Assembly (NCBI GenBank): GCA_947492375.1
Contig: CANLMI010000002.1
Location: forward strand, 621,529-685,528
Source: an uncultured Kordiimonas sp.
Lineage (GTDB): Bacteria > Pseudomonadota > Alphaproteobacteria > Sphingomonadales > Kordiimonadaceae
DNA length: 64,000 bases
Reading direction: 5' to 3'
This document shows positions 16,655-25,120 of the stretch, in pieces. The translations under genes were made by a program, and so were the position numbers. Below the pieces are notes generated by a model, which worked only from the letters and a program-made list of their open reading frames with translations, searched no databases and was not told where the DNA came from. The first letter of the stretch is position 1, and every line of letters begins with the position of its first letter.

Positions 16655-17269
16655 TTGGCCATTGCTTTAGCAATAGCAACATTAGTATCCGAGGATGCAG
16701 CCCTTATTACTGGCAGTCTTCTTGTGGGTAATGAGATGACCAGCCCTGGTTTAGCAATAGTGGCGCTAGCATTTGGCATCGCCGCCGGTGATGTTGGTTT
16801 ATACGGGCTAGGCGCGTTTGCAAAGCAGAGCCGTTTTCTTCGGAAACGATTGCCAGTTAGAAAAGCCAGATCACTGAAACGCTGGTTGGAAAAAAGGCAA
16901 ACAGCCGTTCTTTTTTCATCTCGTTTTTTGCCCGGCACTCGCTTACCAACGTATCTGACATTCGGTTTTTTTGGGTTATCTTTAACCAGATTTACAATCG
17001 TGATGACAATTGCTGCAACTGTTTGGGTTAGCGCGATGGTTCTGTTCGTGAGTCAAATCCAACAACTACTATCAGAATTTGGCAATACAGCAGGCATTGT
17101 TGGCGGCATCGTCTTTGCGTTCGCATTTGTAGTGGTTATTCCTTTTCTAATCAGAAAATCAGATCGTACCGAAGAGTTACCTCCTTCTCAAAGCCTTGAT
17201 AAAGCCTCTGATGAGACCAAGCAGACCCCAACCACAGACGCAAACATAGGCACAGACAATGCAAAATAA
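16655..17269 (+). CDS. DedA-family (VTT) membrane protein, start uncertain
   Basis: This inner-membrane protein of the DedA/SNARE-associated family has 204 residues from the TTG at 16655. The N-terminal SEDAALITGSLLVG segment, GDVGLYGLGAFAKQSRFLRK and the SSRFLPGTRLPTYLTFGFFG arginine-proline motif are typical (written here as motif names). DedA proteins are linked to undecaprenyl-phosphate or phospholipid flipping. The acidic SED and the RFLPGTR arginine are kept. The start is a problem: the frame is open back to 16580 but has no ATG or GTG, only an ATT at 16598 with a G-rich stretch before it. Its 3' end overlaps the ATP-grasp gene by 11 bases. Confidence 0.85.
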   Translation: MAIALAIATLVSEDAALITGSLLVGNEMTSPGLAIVALAFGIAAGDVGLYGLGAFAKQSRFLRKRLPVRKARSLKRWLEKRQTAVLFSSRFLPGTRLPTYLTFGFFGLSLTRFTIVMTIAATVWVSAMVLFVSQIQQLLSEFGNTAGIVGGIVFAFAFVVVIPFLIRKSDRTEELPPSQSLDKASDETKQTPTTDANIGTDNAK

Positions 17270-18392
17270 CCTCTGGGCAATGCCACGCAGCAACGAACGG
17301 CACGCAGGCATGCCTATTCTTGATGCGAGCGCAAATGATGTTTCATGGTTTGAATTTGCCCCAATGAGACTATTCTATACACCAGTTGCCTTATACTGTG
17401 CATGGTTATCTCTGCGGCATATGGGTATAACTTTGCCAACTAATTCCAATCCTGCGCTACCATATTCTGGTTTGGTGGGTGAAAGCAAAAATGCCGTTCT
17501 AAATCAAGTGACCGGTATCAATCGTAATTGGATATCACCTTACGTTTTGTGTTTGAGGTGGTCCGGTAACGGCGGTGCATATAAGTCATTGACTGAGGCA
17601 CTGGAAAGTATGCAGCAACACAACCTAACATTCCCACTAGTAGCCAAACCTGATTTAGGGATGCGCGGGGCTGGTGTTCAGGTAGTTCAAAATGAAACCG
17701 AACTTTTAAACTATATTAAAACCTTTCCTCAAGGGGCAAACTTTATGTTGCAAGCCCTGATCAACGAAGAAGGTGAGGCTGGCATTTATTACATCCGCCA
17801 CCCCGATCAAGAAAAAGGCGAAATCATTAGCCTAACATTGAAATATTTCCCGCGTGTTTACGGTGACGGGAAAACCAAACTACGCGATTTGATCAAACAG
17901 GATACGCGTGCAGGTAAACTTGCCCATCTTTACTTTGAGCGTTTCAGTGATCGCCTCAATGAAATTATTGCCGAAGGCGATTCGGTGCGCCTTGCCTTTG
18001 CAGGCAACCATTCAGCAGGCACCATTTTCAGGAATGGCGCAGATGACATTACCAGCGAGATGCGTGATACATTTGATAATATTGCTAAATCAATGGGTGA
18101 ATTTTACGTTGGCCGTTTCGATATTCGTTTTGGCGATTTTAATGCCTTAAAACAAGGGTATGGGTTTCGTATAATCGAAGTAAACGGGGCCGGCGGTGAA
18201 CCCACACATATATGGGATTCGAGAACAACGATCCTCAACGCTTACAAGACTTTATTGTCACAATATAAACATTTGTACAAGATTGGCGCCAAAAATAGAT
18301 CGCGCGGCTTTAAGCCAAGCGCGCCTCAAGAGCTATTGAAAGCCTGGTGGCATGAGAAACAGCTAACAACGCATTATCCTATAACTCACTGA
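17259..18392 (+). CDS. ATP-grasp enzyme encoded with DedA
   Basis: This 377-residue protein has an ATP-grasp fold. The central part from about 115 contains FPLVAKPDLGMRGAGVQVV, a typical ATP-binding strand and glycine-rich loop, and a C-terminal GFRIIEVNGAGGEP segment supplies the Mg-binding Glu-x-Asn. Such enzymes join a carboxylate to an amine or similar nucleophile using ATP. Homology to D-Ala-D-Ala ligase is only in the fold, so the product is not known. The gene begins inside the last codons of the DedA gene, which implies coupled translation and a shared envelope-related task. The first 60 residues are unlike the canonical fold. Confidence 0.8.
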   Translation: MQNNLWAMPRSNERHAGMPILDASANDVSWFEFAPMRLFYTPVALYCAWLSLRHMGITLPTNSNPALPYSGLVGESKNAVLNQVTGINRNWISPYVLCLRWSGNGGAYKSLTEALESMQQHNLTFPLVAKPDLGMRGAGVQVVQNETELLNYIKTFPQGANFMLQALINEEGEAGIYYIRHPDQEKGEIISLTLKYFPRVYGDGKTKLRDLIKQDTRAGKLAHLYFERFSDRLNEIIAEGDSVRLAFAGNHSAGTIFRNGADDITSEMRDTFDNIAKSMGEFYVGRFDIRFGDFNALKQGYGFRIIEVNGAGGEPTHIWDSRTTILNAYKTLLSQYKHLYKIGAKNRSRGFKPSAPQELLKAWWHEKQLTTHYPITH

Positions 18393-18441
18393 CCTAATTA
18401 AAAGACAATAGTAAACTATAAAAATTAAAAGGGGACACATT

Positions 18442-18885
18442 ATGGATTTTCTTAAAAAACATATCGAATGGTTACCCGTTATTTTTATGGTGATCGTGCT
18501 TTCAGGTAGTCTGCCTTATAAATTTGGAATATTAAGCGCCGCACAACCTACGCATATATTCAATACGGTTGGTGAGTGGCTAAATTCTGACCTTTTCAAA
18601 GAATATGGTGCGATTTTTATCGGTATTGTTGAACTCGTGGCAAGCATCTCGTTGATAATCCCCAAAACACGCATTTACGGTGCAATTCTTGCACTTGGAA
18701 CAATGGCTGGTGCTATTTTCTTTCACCTGTTCACACCGCTTGGCGTAACCGTGCAATGGATAGAAAATGGCTTACCAACAGAAGACACTGATCTCTTTTA
18801 TTCCGCTGTTTTAGTTTTTATTTGCGCCATATGGCTACTATTACGCCGTCGAAATGAATTACCAATCATCGGTGATATGCTTTAA
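18442..18885 (+). CDS. DoxX-like small membrane protein
   Basis: This 147-residue inner-membrane protein has four hydrophobic segments (about 12-30, 53-72, 78-97, 118-136). The spacing and the GIVELVASISLIIP motif resemble the DoxX family, which is widespread and poorly understood; some members take part in redox or sulfur metabolism. GGGGA precedes the ATG. It lies 49 bases after the ATP-grasp gene on the same strand and could belong to the same transcript. Confidence 0.7.
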   Translation: MDFLKKHIEWLPVIFMVIVLSGSLPYKFGILSAAQPTHIFNTVGEWLNSDLFKEYGAIFIGIVELVASISLIIPKTRIYGAILALGTMAGAIFFHLFTPLGVTVQWIENGLPTEDTDLFYSAVLVFICAIWLLLRRRNELPIIGDML

Positions 18886-18910
18886 TCATTTAGATACAAA
18901 TAGTAAAAAG

Positions 18911-19876
18911 TTATGCAGCTAACGATCCTTGATCGCCGTAATATCTTTTTGCCACTTTCAGATAGCGCGGTGCTAATACTTGTTCAACGTTAGCCATCGA
19001 CATCAATTTTACAAATGACTTACTATTTTTTAAAGACAACATATCCTGAACTTGGCTAATAGGTAGACCTGCTAAAAGAGCTAAAGAACTCTCAAGAAAA
19101 GATAAACAACCATGCTCAGACATTTCCAGAACAAGGCCATGGGATAAATTACGCTGGCTTCTCAGGTCAGCGACAAAAGCATGCACCTGTGCTGCGCTTG
19201 CACCCTGAATTTTGCTTAGTAATGTTTGGATATTCGGTGAAGACAAGGGAATATCAGTAGGATTTATTTCAATACCATATTCAATAAAAAAATGTTGCTT
19301 GCATTTTTTGGATACCTTACCCGCAATTTCGTGAACTAAATCTTTTGTAAGGTCAGGCCTCAATCCCATATGATCCATTAAGTTGATGTTGGTCCCAAAT
19401 CGGCTAATAACCTTGTTATAAACTTCCTTTGGCAAACTAACTGTATAATTATCAAGAAGGCTTGAAACGCTATTTTCGCCTCCGGTCTCAACAATACTAT
19501 TCTGCGTAATGGCCCCTAGATCCAACCTTTCCGCTATATAGCTTCTAACCCTCTCTTCAACGGTCGGTACCAAGTCTGCAAGTTCTTTATCTTCAAAATA
19601 ATTTGTGTCTCTAAGGAAGGGGCCAGCTACATCGGCAACATCACTAACGATACGCTCTACAACATCACCAGGAATAACGTCACAGTAACGAAGTTCATAC
19701 GCCAGAACCTCCCGAACAGAAATATTGGTATCCTTTGACAGAAGTCGCGCAACATTCTCAACGGCCTGTCTTTCATGAACACTCGATCTGTTACCAAGGA
19801 ACAAACCAACCTTTTTAGCCAAAAGAATCTTTTCCAATTTAATAATGTCAGCGTTGCCAAAACTTTCATTGTTCAT
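18911..19876 (-). CDS. DUF2336 domain protein
   Basis: This soluble protein of 321 residues matches the alphaproteobacterial DUF2336 family: an N-terminal helical-repeat-like half (RQAVENVARLLSKD, VREVLAYELR, FLRDTNYFEDKELADLV) and a variable C-terminal half. The function is not established; members in some species are found near flagellar or signalling genes. I chose the ATG at 19876, which has GGAG nine bases upstream; the frame continues five codons to 19891. It lies downstream of the permease operon on the same strand, after a gap of about 150 bases. Confidence 0.82.
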   Translation of the reverse strand: MNNESFGNADIIKLEKILLAKKVGLFLGNRSSVHERQAVENVARLLSKDTNISVREVLAYELRYCDVIPGDVVERIVSDVADVAGPFLRDTNYFEDKELADLVPTVEERVRSYIAERLDLGAITQNSIVETGGENSVSSLLDNYTVSLPKEVYNKVISRFGTNINLMDHMGLRPDLTKDLVHEIAGKVSKKCKQHFFIEYGIEINPTDIPLSSPNIQTLLSKIQGASAAQVHAFVADLRSQRNLSHGLVLEMSEHGCLSFLESSLALLAGLPISQVQDMLSLKNSKSFVKLMSMANVEQVLAPRYLKVAKRYYGDQGSLAA

Positions 19877-20029
19877 TGTAAGACACTCCATACATATAAC
19901 AGCACCCCAGACTAAACGTCTTACTCTACTGTTTACACGTACCCAGTGTATTCAAAAGGCAACGAGCAGCAACCTATGGGTAAAATATCGCTAAATTTTT
20001 ACCCATACTGTATCACACTGAAACATACA

Positions 20030-22561
20030 TTATTCATACCGAAGAGCTTTAATAGGATTAGATTGAGCAACACGGTAAGCGCGACTGGCAACAGTCGTCC
20101 ACGCAATACATAACGCAACCAACCCCGCGAACAACGCAAAGCCAATGATAAAGCTCTCGCTTAATCGGTATTCAAAACCCTGCAACCAACCAGACATCAT
20201 GTACCAGGCAAGTGGCCAGGCAAGAACATTTGCAAGCAACACGGGGCGAGAGAACTGCCACACAAGCAAGCGTATAATATCAAGGGTTGTTGCACCCAAT
20301 ACTTTGCGAATGCCTATTTCTTTTGTACGCCGTTCAGCCGTAAATGCGGCGAGGCCGTATAATCCAAGGCATGCAATTAGCACCGCCAGAACCGAAAAAG
20401 CTGCAAACAATTGTGCCTGCCCCTCTTCAACCTGATACTGAGCAGCAATCATAACATCCAGATATTCGTGATAAAGCGGCTCAAGTGGGAACATATTTCG
20501 CCAAACTGCTTCAATATCACCGATTAATGCCGCTGTATTATCGCCCGAGTATGTAATGGTAGCGTTTCTAGTCCATTCAGGCCGTACAAAATAAACGCTG
20601 GGCCGAACACCAAACTTCAATGACCTGAAATACAAATCAGGCACAATACCGACAATTGTAAAATCATGCGTTCCAGCAAGAAAAATATTTGATCGAAGTG
20701 TCCTCCCAATCGCATCATCCGGGCTTGAAAACCCGAGGCTTTTTAAAGCAGACTGGTTCACAACAATACTGGCTTTGCCAATCGTATTGTCACCCTCTTC
20801 TTTGGGAACGATTGCTTCCGCACCGTAACTTTCATCAAAAAACCTACCGGTCAATGGCTCAATATCATACGCTTCAAAAAAGCCATAACCAACCGAATGA
20901 TAATTCAAAACAGGATTTATCTGACCACTGTCACCACCATCCAAGAGTGTAAAACTGGTATTATTGTTCCGGTCTTGACTTGGAACTTCTGATGATAAAA
21001 CCACGCTTTCAACACCGGGTAAGTTCTCAAGTTCACGTTTTAATGACCCTGCTTGCTCCAGAACAGAAGACCGACCCAATCCACGGACAATAAGCTTATT
21101 GTCCGCATTATAGCCCGTATCAAACGACTGGGCATAATAAGTTTGAGCATAAATAACAGCCGTGCATACAATTAAACCAATTGAAATTGAAAACTGAAAA
21201 ACAACCAAAACCGACCGAAACCTGTTCGACCCACTACTATCGGATGATTGATTTGATTTCAGCGTTTTCGCGGGCATAAAACGCGATAAGTATGTTGCAG
21301 GATACATACCTGAAACAACACCAACACTTATAGCGGCAATTGCGAGAGTGCCCAGAAGTGGTAGGTCGCTCAAAAGTTCAACCCCAAGGTTTTTACCGAT
21401 AATTTCATTATAGCTAGGCAGTGCAAGTTCGACACCAACCAAAGCAACAATCAGCGCCATAATGGTAATCGCAACTGCTTCGCCTAGAAACTGAAAAGCT
21501 ATCTGAATGCGTGAGGCACCCATTGTTTTTCTAAGCGCAACTTCGCGGGCACGGTGTGCGGCTCTCGCCGTTGACAAATTCATAAAATTGATGCTTGCGA
21601 TCACCAAAATCAAAACCGCAATGGCCGAAAATGTGTAAACAGTTGTGATGTCACCCATGATAGTCATATCGCCGCTATTGCCTGCATCAGCGCGTGCATA
21701 CAAATGTAAATCTGTAACCGGCATAACTTTAGGCTGCGCGATATCAGTAACTTTCGCTACGCCTTCTATCTGACCGTTTGCCAAGCCATCTGCAAACATT
21801 TCTATCAAGGGGCTTTCAGTGTCCAGCCATTTCCAAACGCGATCCTGCAACTCTTGCGCGGTCGCACCGTCCTTCAACTTGAAATATGTGTAAGTATTAA
21901 CACTTGTCCATGTTTTCAAAAGGTTGGGGGCAAAATCGAACATATCTTCGTCCATCAAAACAATCATATCAGCCACCATGTGACTATTTTGAGGAATATT
22001 CTTTACGACGCCTTTAACCGCCACTTCGAGCTGCTGGTTTTGCAAACAACAAAAAGTTAGTGTTTCACCAACAACATCCGTACGGCCAAAATACTTAATA
22101 GCATTCTCTTCAGTGATCACTAAATCTAAGGGCCGATTAAAAGCAGTTTCTTTATTGCCTTCTTGAAAGGGCAGATCAAATATTTCAAAGAATGTCGGGT
22201 CAGCAAAAATAATACTTTCGGTAAACGCCTCGCCGTCTTTAATAACGGTTGTATTGTTCGTCAACAATCGAACCGAACTTTCAACCTGATCACGTGCATA
22301 GTTACTAACAGCCTCAGCCCAAAACCCCGGCGCACGAACAGTTTTAAATTCTGGCTGACTTCTAGGCACAAAGGCAGAATGAAGGCGAACTATCCTGTCC
22401 CCATTCGCTAACCATTTATCATATGAAAGCTCGTCGCGGACAAATAACATGATCAGAATACAACTCATCAAACCAATAGCTAATCCCAAGACATTTATTA
22501 CCGAGAAAAGCCTATTTTTTATAAGATTCCTCCACGCTGTGAGTATGTAATTCTGATACAT
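20030..22561 (-). CDS. FtsX/MacB-type ABC permease, third of three
   Basis: This 843-residue membrane protein is a duplicated FtsX unit. It has an N-terminal helix (about 20-42), a periplasmic MacB-like domain, three helices between about 305 and 430, another helix near 450-470, a second periplasmic domain and three C-terminal helices from about 720 to 830. It carries the coupling motif RAREVALRKTMGASR and its repeat TKEIGIRKVLGATT. GAGGAA precedes the ATG. This is the last gene of the five-gene operon and differs from the other two permeases mainly in its periplasmic loops, so it may handle a separate substrate. The single ATPase gene upstream must power it. Confidence 0.93.
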   Translation of the reverse strand: MYQNYILTAWRNLIKNRLFSVINVLGLAIGLMSCILIMLFVRDELSYDKWLANGDRIVRLHSAFVPRSQPEFKTVRAPGFWAEAVSNYARDQVESSVRLLTNNTTVIKDGEAFTESIIFADPTFFEIFDLPFQEGNKETAFNRPLDLVITEENAIKYFGRTDVVGETLTFCCLQNQQLEVAVKGVVKNIPQNSHMVADMIVLMDEDMFDFAPNLLKTWTSVNTYTYFKLKDGATAQELQDRVWKWLDTESPLIEMFADGLANGQIEGVAKVTDIAQPKVMPVTDLHLYARADAGNSGDMTIMGDITTVYTFSAIAVLILVIASINFMNLSTARAAHRAREVALRKTMGASRIQIAFQFLGEAVAITIMALIVALVGVELALPSYNEIIGKNLGVELLSDLPLLGTLAIAAISVGVVSGMYPATYLSRFMPAKTLKSNQSSDSSGSNRFRSVLVVFQFSISIGLIVCTAVIYAQTYYAQSFDTGYNADNKLIVRGLGRSSVLEQAGSLKRELENLPGVESVVLSSEVPSQDRNNNTSFTLLDGGDSGQINPVLNYHSVGYGFFEAYDIEPLTGRFFDESYGAEAIVPKEEGDNTIGKASIVVNQSALKSLGFSSPDDAIGRTLRSNIFLAGTHDFTIVGIVPDLYFRSLKFGVRPSVYFVRPEWTRNATITYSGDNTAALIGDIEAVWRNMFPLEPLYHEYLDVMIAAQYQVEEGQAQLFAAFSVLAVLIACLGLYGLAAFTAERRTKEIGIRKVLGATTLDIIRLLVWQFSRPVLLANVLAWPLAWYMMSGWLQGFEYRLSESFIIGFALFAGLVALCIAWTTVASRAYRVAQSNPIKALRYE

Positions 22562-22619
22562 TTATATTCCTCGCTGTTACTTTTGAAGTGCGCGCAATTA
22601 TAATGTGCACGTCATTATA

Positions 22620-25079
22620 TCATTCATATTTGAGAGCATTTACCGGGTTAGAGCGCGCGACATTCATCGCCTGACCACCAACAGTAACCAAGGCAACAAC
22701 AAGCGCTGCAACACCCGTAATAATGAAAGGCACAAGCGTAAGGTCGATCCGGTATGCAAACCCAGATAGCCATTCATGCACTGCAAACCATGTAATTGGC
22801 CATGCGATAAAATTGGCGACGATAATCGGTCTTGAAAATTGCCATGTCACCAAGCGAACAATATCCGTTGTATTGGCACCCAAGACCTTACGAATACCAA
22901 TCTCTCTGATCCTGCGTTCCAAGTTAAATGCAGCAAGGCCGTATAATCCAAGACTGGCAATCACAATTGCAATTGTGGCAAGAACTCCAACAGCAATCAA
23001 TAAGCGTTCCTCTTGGTCATATTGCGCCAAAATTGATTGATCTAAATAATCATAGCCCATCTCCTGAAAAGCGAGTTCTTGATTCCAGCCTTTTCGGATA
23101 CTTTCTATTGCTTCTGCGCGTCGCGCTGGGTCTATACGAACCGTTATGGTCGAAAAGCGTGTTGGATCTGGATAAAAAACCATCGGTTCAATTTCATTTC
23201 TGATTGAGCGGAAATGAAAATCTTTTGATATACCGACAATTCTAGCCTTACGCTGCTGGCCAGGAGATGTTTCGATTGTGATTGCTTGATCGATAGCCTC
23301 TGACGGCGTATCAAAACCCATTTTCCTTGCCCCAATTTCATTTAAAACAATCGGTAATTCAACACTATCTCGCGCTTCAAGGTCCCATTGGATGCGGTCA
23401 ACTGCGAAATCCTCAGAGAATTGCCGGCCCGCCACCATGTCAATTCGATATGTCTCAAAATAGTCTAAATCGATGCGAAGCTGATTAAAGCTTATGAAAT
23501 CTTGTTGCGCAGTACCTACAAAACCAAGCTTTGCCTCATCTTGATGGTCCCAATCCGGGTTAGCCTGTGCGGGTGACACACTAATAATCCCAGGCTGTAA
23601 AGAAATAGCCTGATCAAGCGCCTTAGTTAAACGTGCAGACTCGCGCGCGCCGCGACCAACACCGTAAAGGGCGATCAAGTCATTTTGGTCAAACCCTAAT
23701 GCTACCTCTCGTGCATATTGGGTCTGAATATAAATTATACTTGTTGCTGTGATTAAACCAACCGATACCGCAAATTGAAGTACGACCAAAATCGACCTGA
23801 GACTAATCTTGCGGTGCACATCCGCAGATTGCTCTTTTAAAATTTTAATCGGGTTAAAACGCGACAAGTAAAATGCCGGATAAATACCTGATAATATAAC
23901 CACTAAACCAAGAATGCCTGCCTGCCACATAGCCACATCGCTACGCCATATAATAGAGGTCGAGAGATTACGGTTCATGAAATCATTCAAGGCTGGCAAT
24001 AATGCCTCAATTAAGACAAGCGATAGAAACCATGACAAAACTACGTAAAGCATGGTTTCACCCAAAAACTGCGACACTAATTGTTTCTGATTAGCTCCAA
24101 CAACTTTACGCATCGCAACTTCACGGGCTCGTGTCATTGCTCTTGCTGTTGATATATTAACATAATTGAAGCAAGCAACCGCAAGCACCAAGAAACCAAT
24201 GATTGATAGAACACTGAGTTGTTGAATATCCCCGCGAGGTTTATTCCTGCGCGAATTATATGGACCACCATACAGATGAATTCCCTCAATCGATTGAACA
24301 ATTAACTCTGCCGTAGCACCGTTCGAAGTATCTTCAGAAGCAGCCGTCTCGGCTACCAACGTATTTATATCTGAAGCAAATATTTCAGAATCAATATTAT
24401 CTTTGAGTAGCACATATGTTTGGACGGGAAGGCTACGCCAAGACACATTCACTCGCTCTTCACTGACATATTTTTGCGGCGCTTTGAGCGGCGACAACAT
24501 ATCAATCGTCAAATGTGTATTTTCGGGCAAATCCTTAAAGACACCAACAATATTAAGTGGCCCCACATCACTTTCTTCAATAACCTGCCCAACAACATCT
24601 GTTCTACCAAACACTAGATTGGCACGACTCTCACTAATTATTATGGATGTCGTATTCTTCAAACCTTCACGGCCACCTTCAATAAATTCAAGCGGGAAAA
24701 TATTTAAGAAGCCAGGGTCAGCAAAGTATGTCGGAGCATTAAAGGTGTCTTCACCCTCAATTTTATAACTGTGCCATTCAATGCGACTACGCCCAGTTTC
24801 TTCAACGTAGTTCAACTGGTTTTTCAGCAAGCCAGCGAGAGGCCCCATGGCTGTAGTATAAAGCGTTGCATCTCGTCCAGGTGCAGAAACCAAAGATTCT
24901 ACACGGTAAATCCGCTCAGAATTGTCAAAGTCAACCTCATAATGGGTTTCAAACCAAACATACATGAGAACAAGCAGACTAACTGTTAAACCAAGCGTGA
25001 GGCCAAGCACAGTGATAACACTATGCAAACGGGAACGAAGCGCCACTCTCAACAATGTTCTTAAATAATTTGCAAACAT
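22620..25079 (-). CDS. FtsX/MacB-type ABC permease, second of three
   Basis: This 819-residue protein has the same duplicated layout as its neighbours: N-terminal helix, MacB-like periplasmic domain, helix cluster about 285-410, second periplasmic domain and C-terminal helix cluster. It carries the paired coupling motifs RAREVAMRKVVGAN and IREIGIRKVLGANT. AAGGAA lies upstream of the ATG. The genes before and after are 41 and 58 bases away. The three permeases are clearly related but have diverged well beyond recent duplicates. The ligand is unknown. Confidence 0.93.
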   Translation of the reverse strand: MFANYLRTLLRVALRSRLHSVITVLGLTLGLTVSLLVLMYVWFETHYEVDFDNSERIYRVESLVSAPGRDATLYTTAMGPLAGLLKNQLNYVEETGRSRIEWHSYKIEGEDTFNAPTYFADPGFLNIFPLEFIEGGREGLKNTTSIIISESRANLVFGRTDVVGQVIEESDVGPLNIVGVFKDLPENTHLTIDMLSPLKAPQKYVSEERVNVSWRSLPVQTYVLLKDNIDSEIFASDINTLVAETAASEDTSNGATAELIVQSIEGIHLYGGPYNSRRNKPRGDIQQLSVLSIIGFLVLAVACFNYVNISTARAMTRAREVAMRKVVGANQKQLVSQFLGETMLYVVLSWFLSLVLIEALLPALNDFMNRNLSTSIIWRSDVAMWQAGILGLVVILSGIYPAFYLSRFNPIKILKEQSADVHRKISLRSILVVLQFAVSVGLITATSIIYIQTQYAREVALGFDQNDLIALYGVGRGARESARLTKALDQAISLQPGIISVSPAQANPDWDHQDEAKLGFVGTAQQDFISFNQLRIDLDYFETYRIDMVAGRQFSEDFAVDRIQWDLEARDSVELPIVLNEIGARKMGFDTPSEAIDQAITIETSPGQQRKARIVGISKDFHFRSIRNEIEPMVFYPDPTRFSTITVRIDPARRAEAIESIRKGWNQELAFQEMGYDYLDQSILAQYDQEERLLIAVGVLATIAIVIASLGLYGLAAFNLERRIREIGIRKVLGANTTDIVRLVTWQFSRPIIVANFIAWPITWFAVHEWLSGFAYRIDLTLVPFIITGVAALVVALVTVGGQAMNVARSNPVNALKYE

Positions 25080-25120
25080 TTCTCGGTTTCCTTTTCACTA
25101 TCGCGTCTGTCTTTTTTATT

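Noticed and set aside
16420-16938. Open frame of 172 residues on the minus strand
   Set aside because: It overlaps the DedA gene in antisense and otherwise crosses A+T-rich intergenic DNA. Its composition does not look like a protein and no family is visible.
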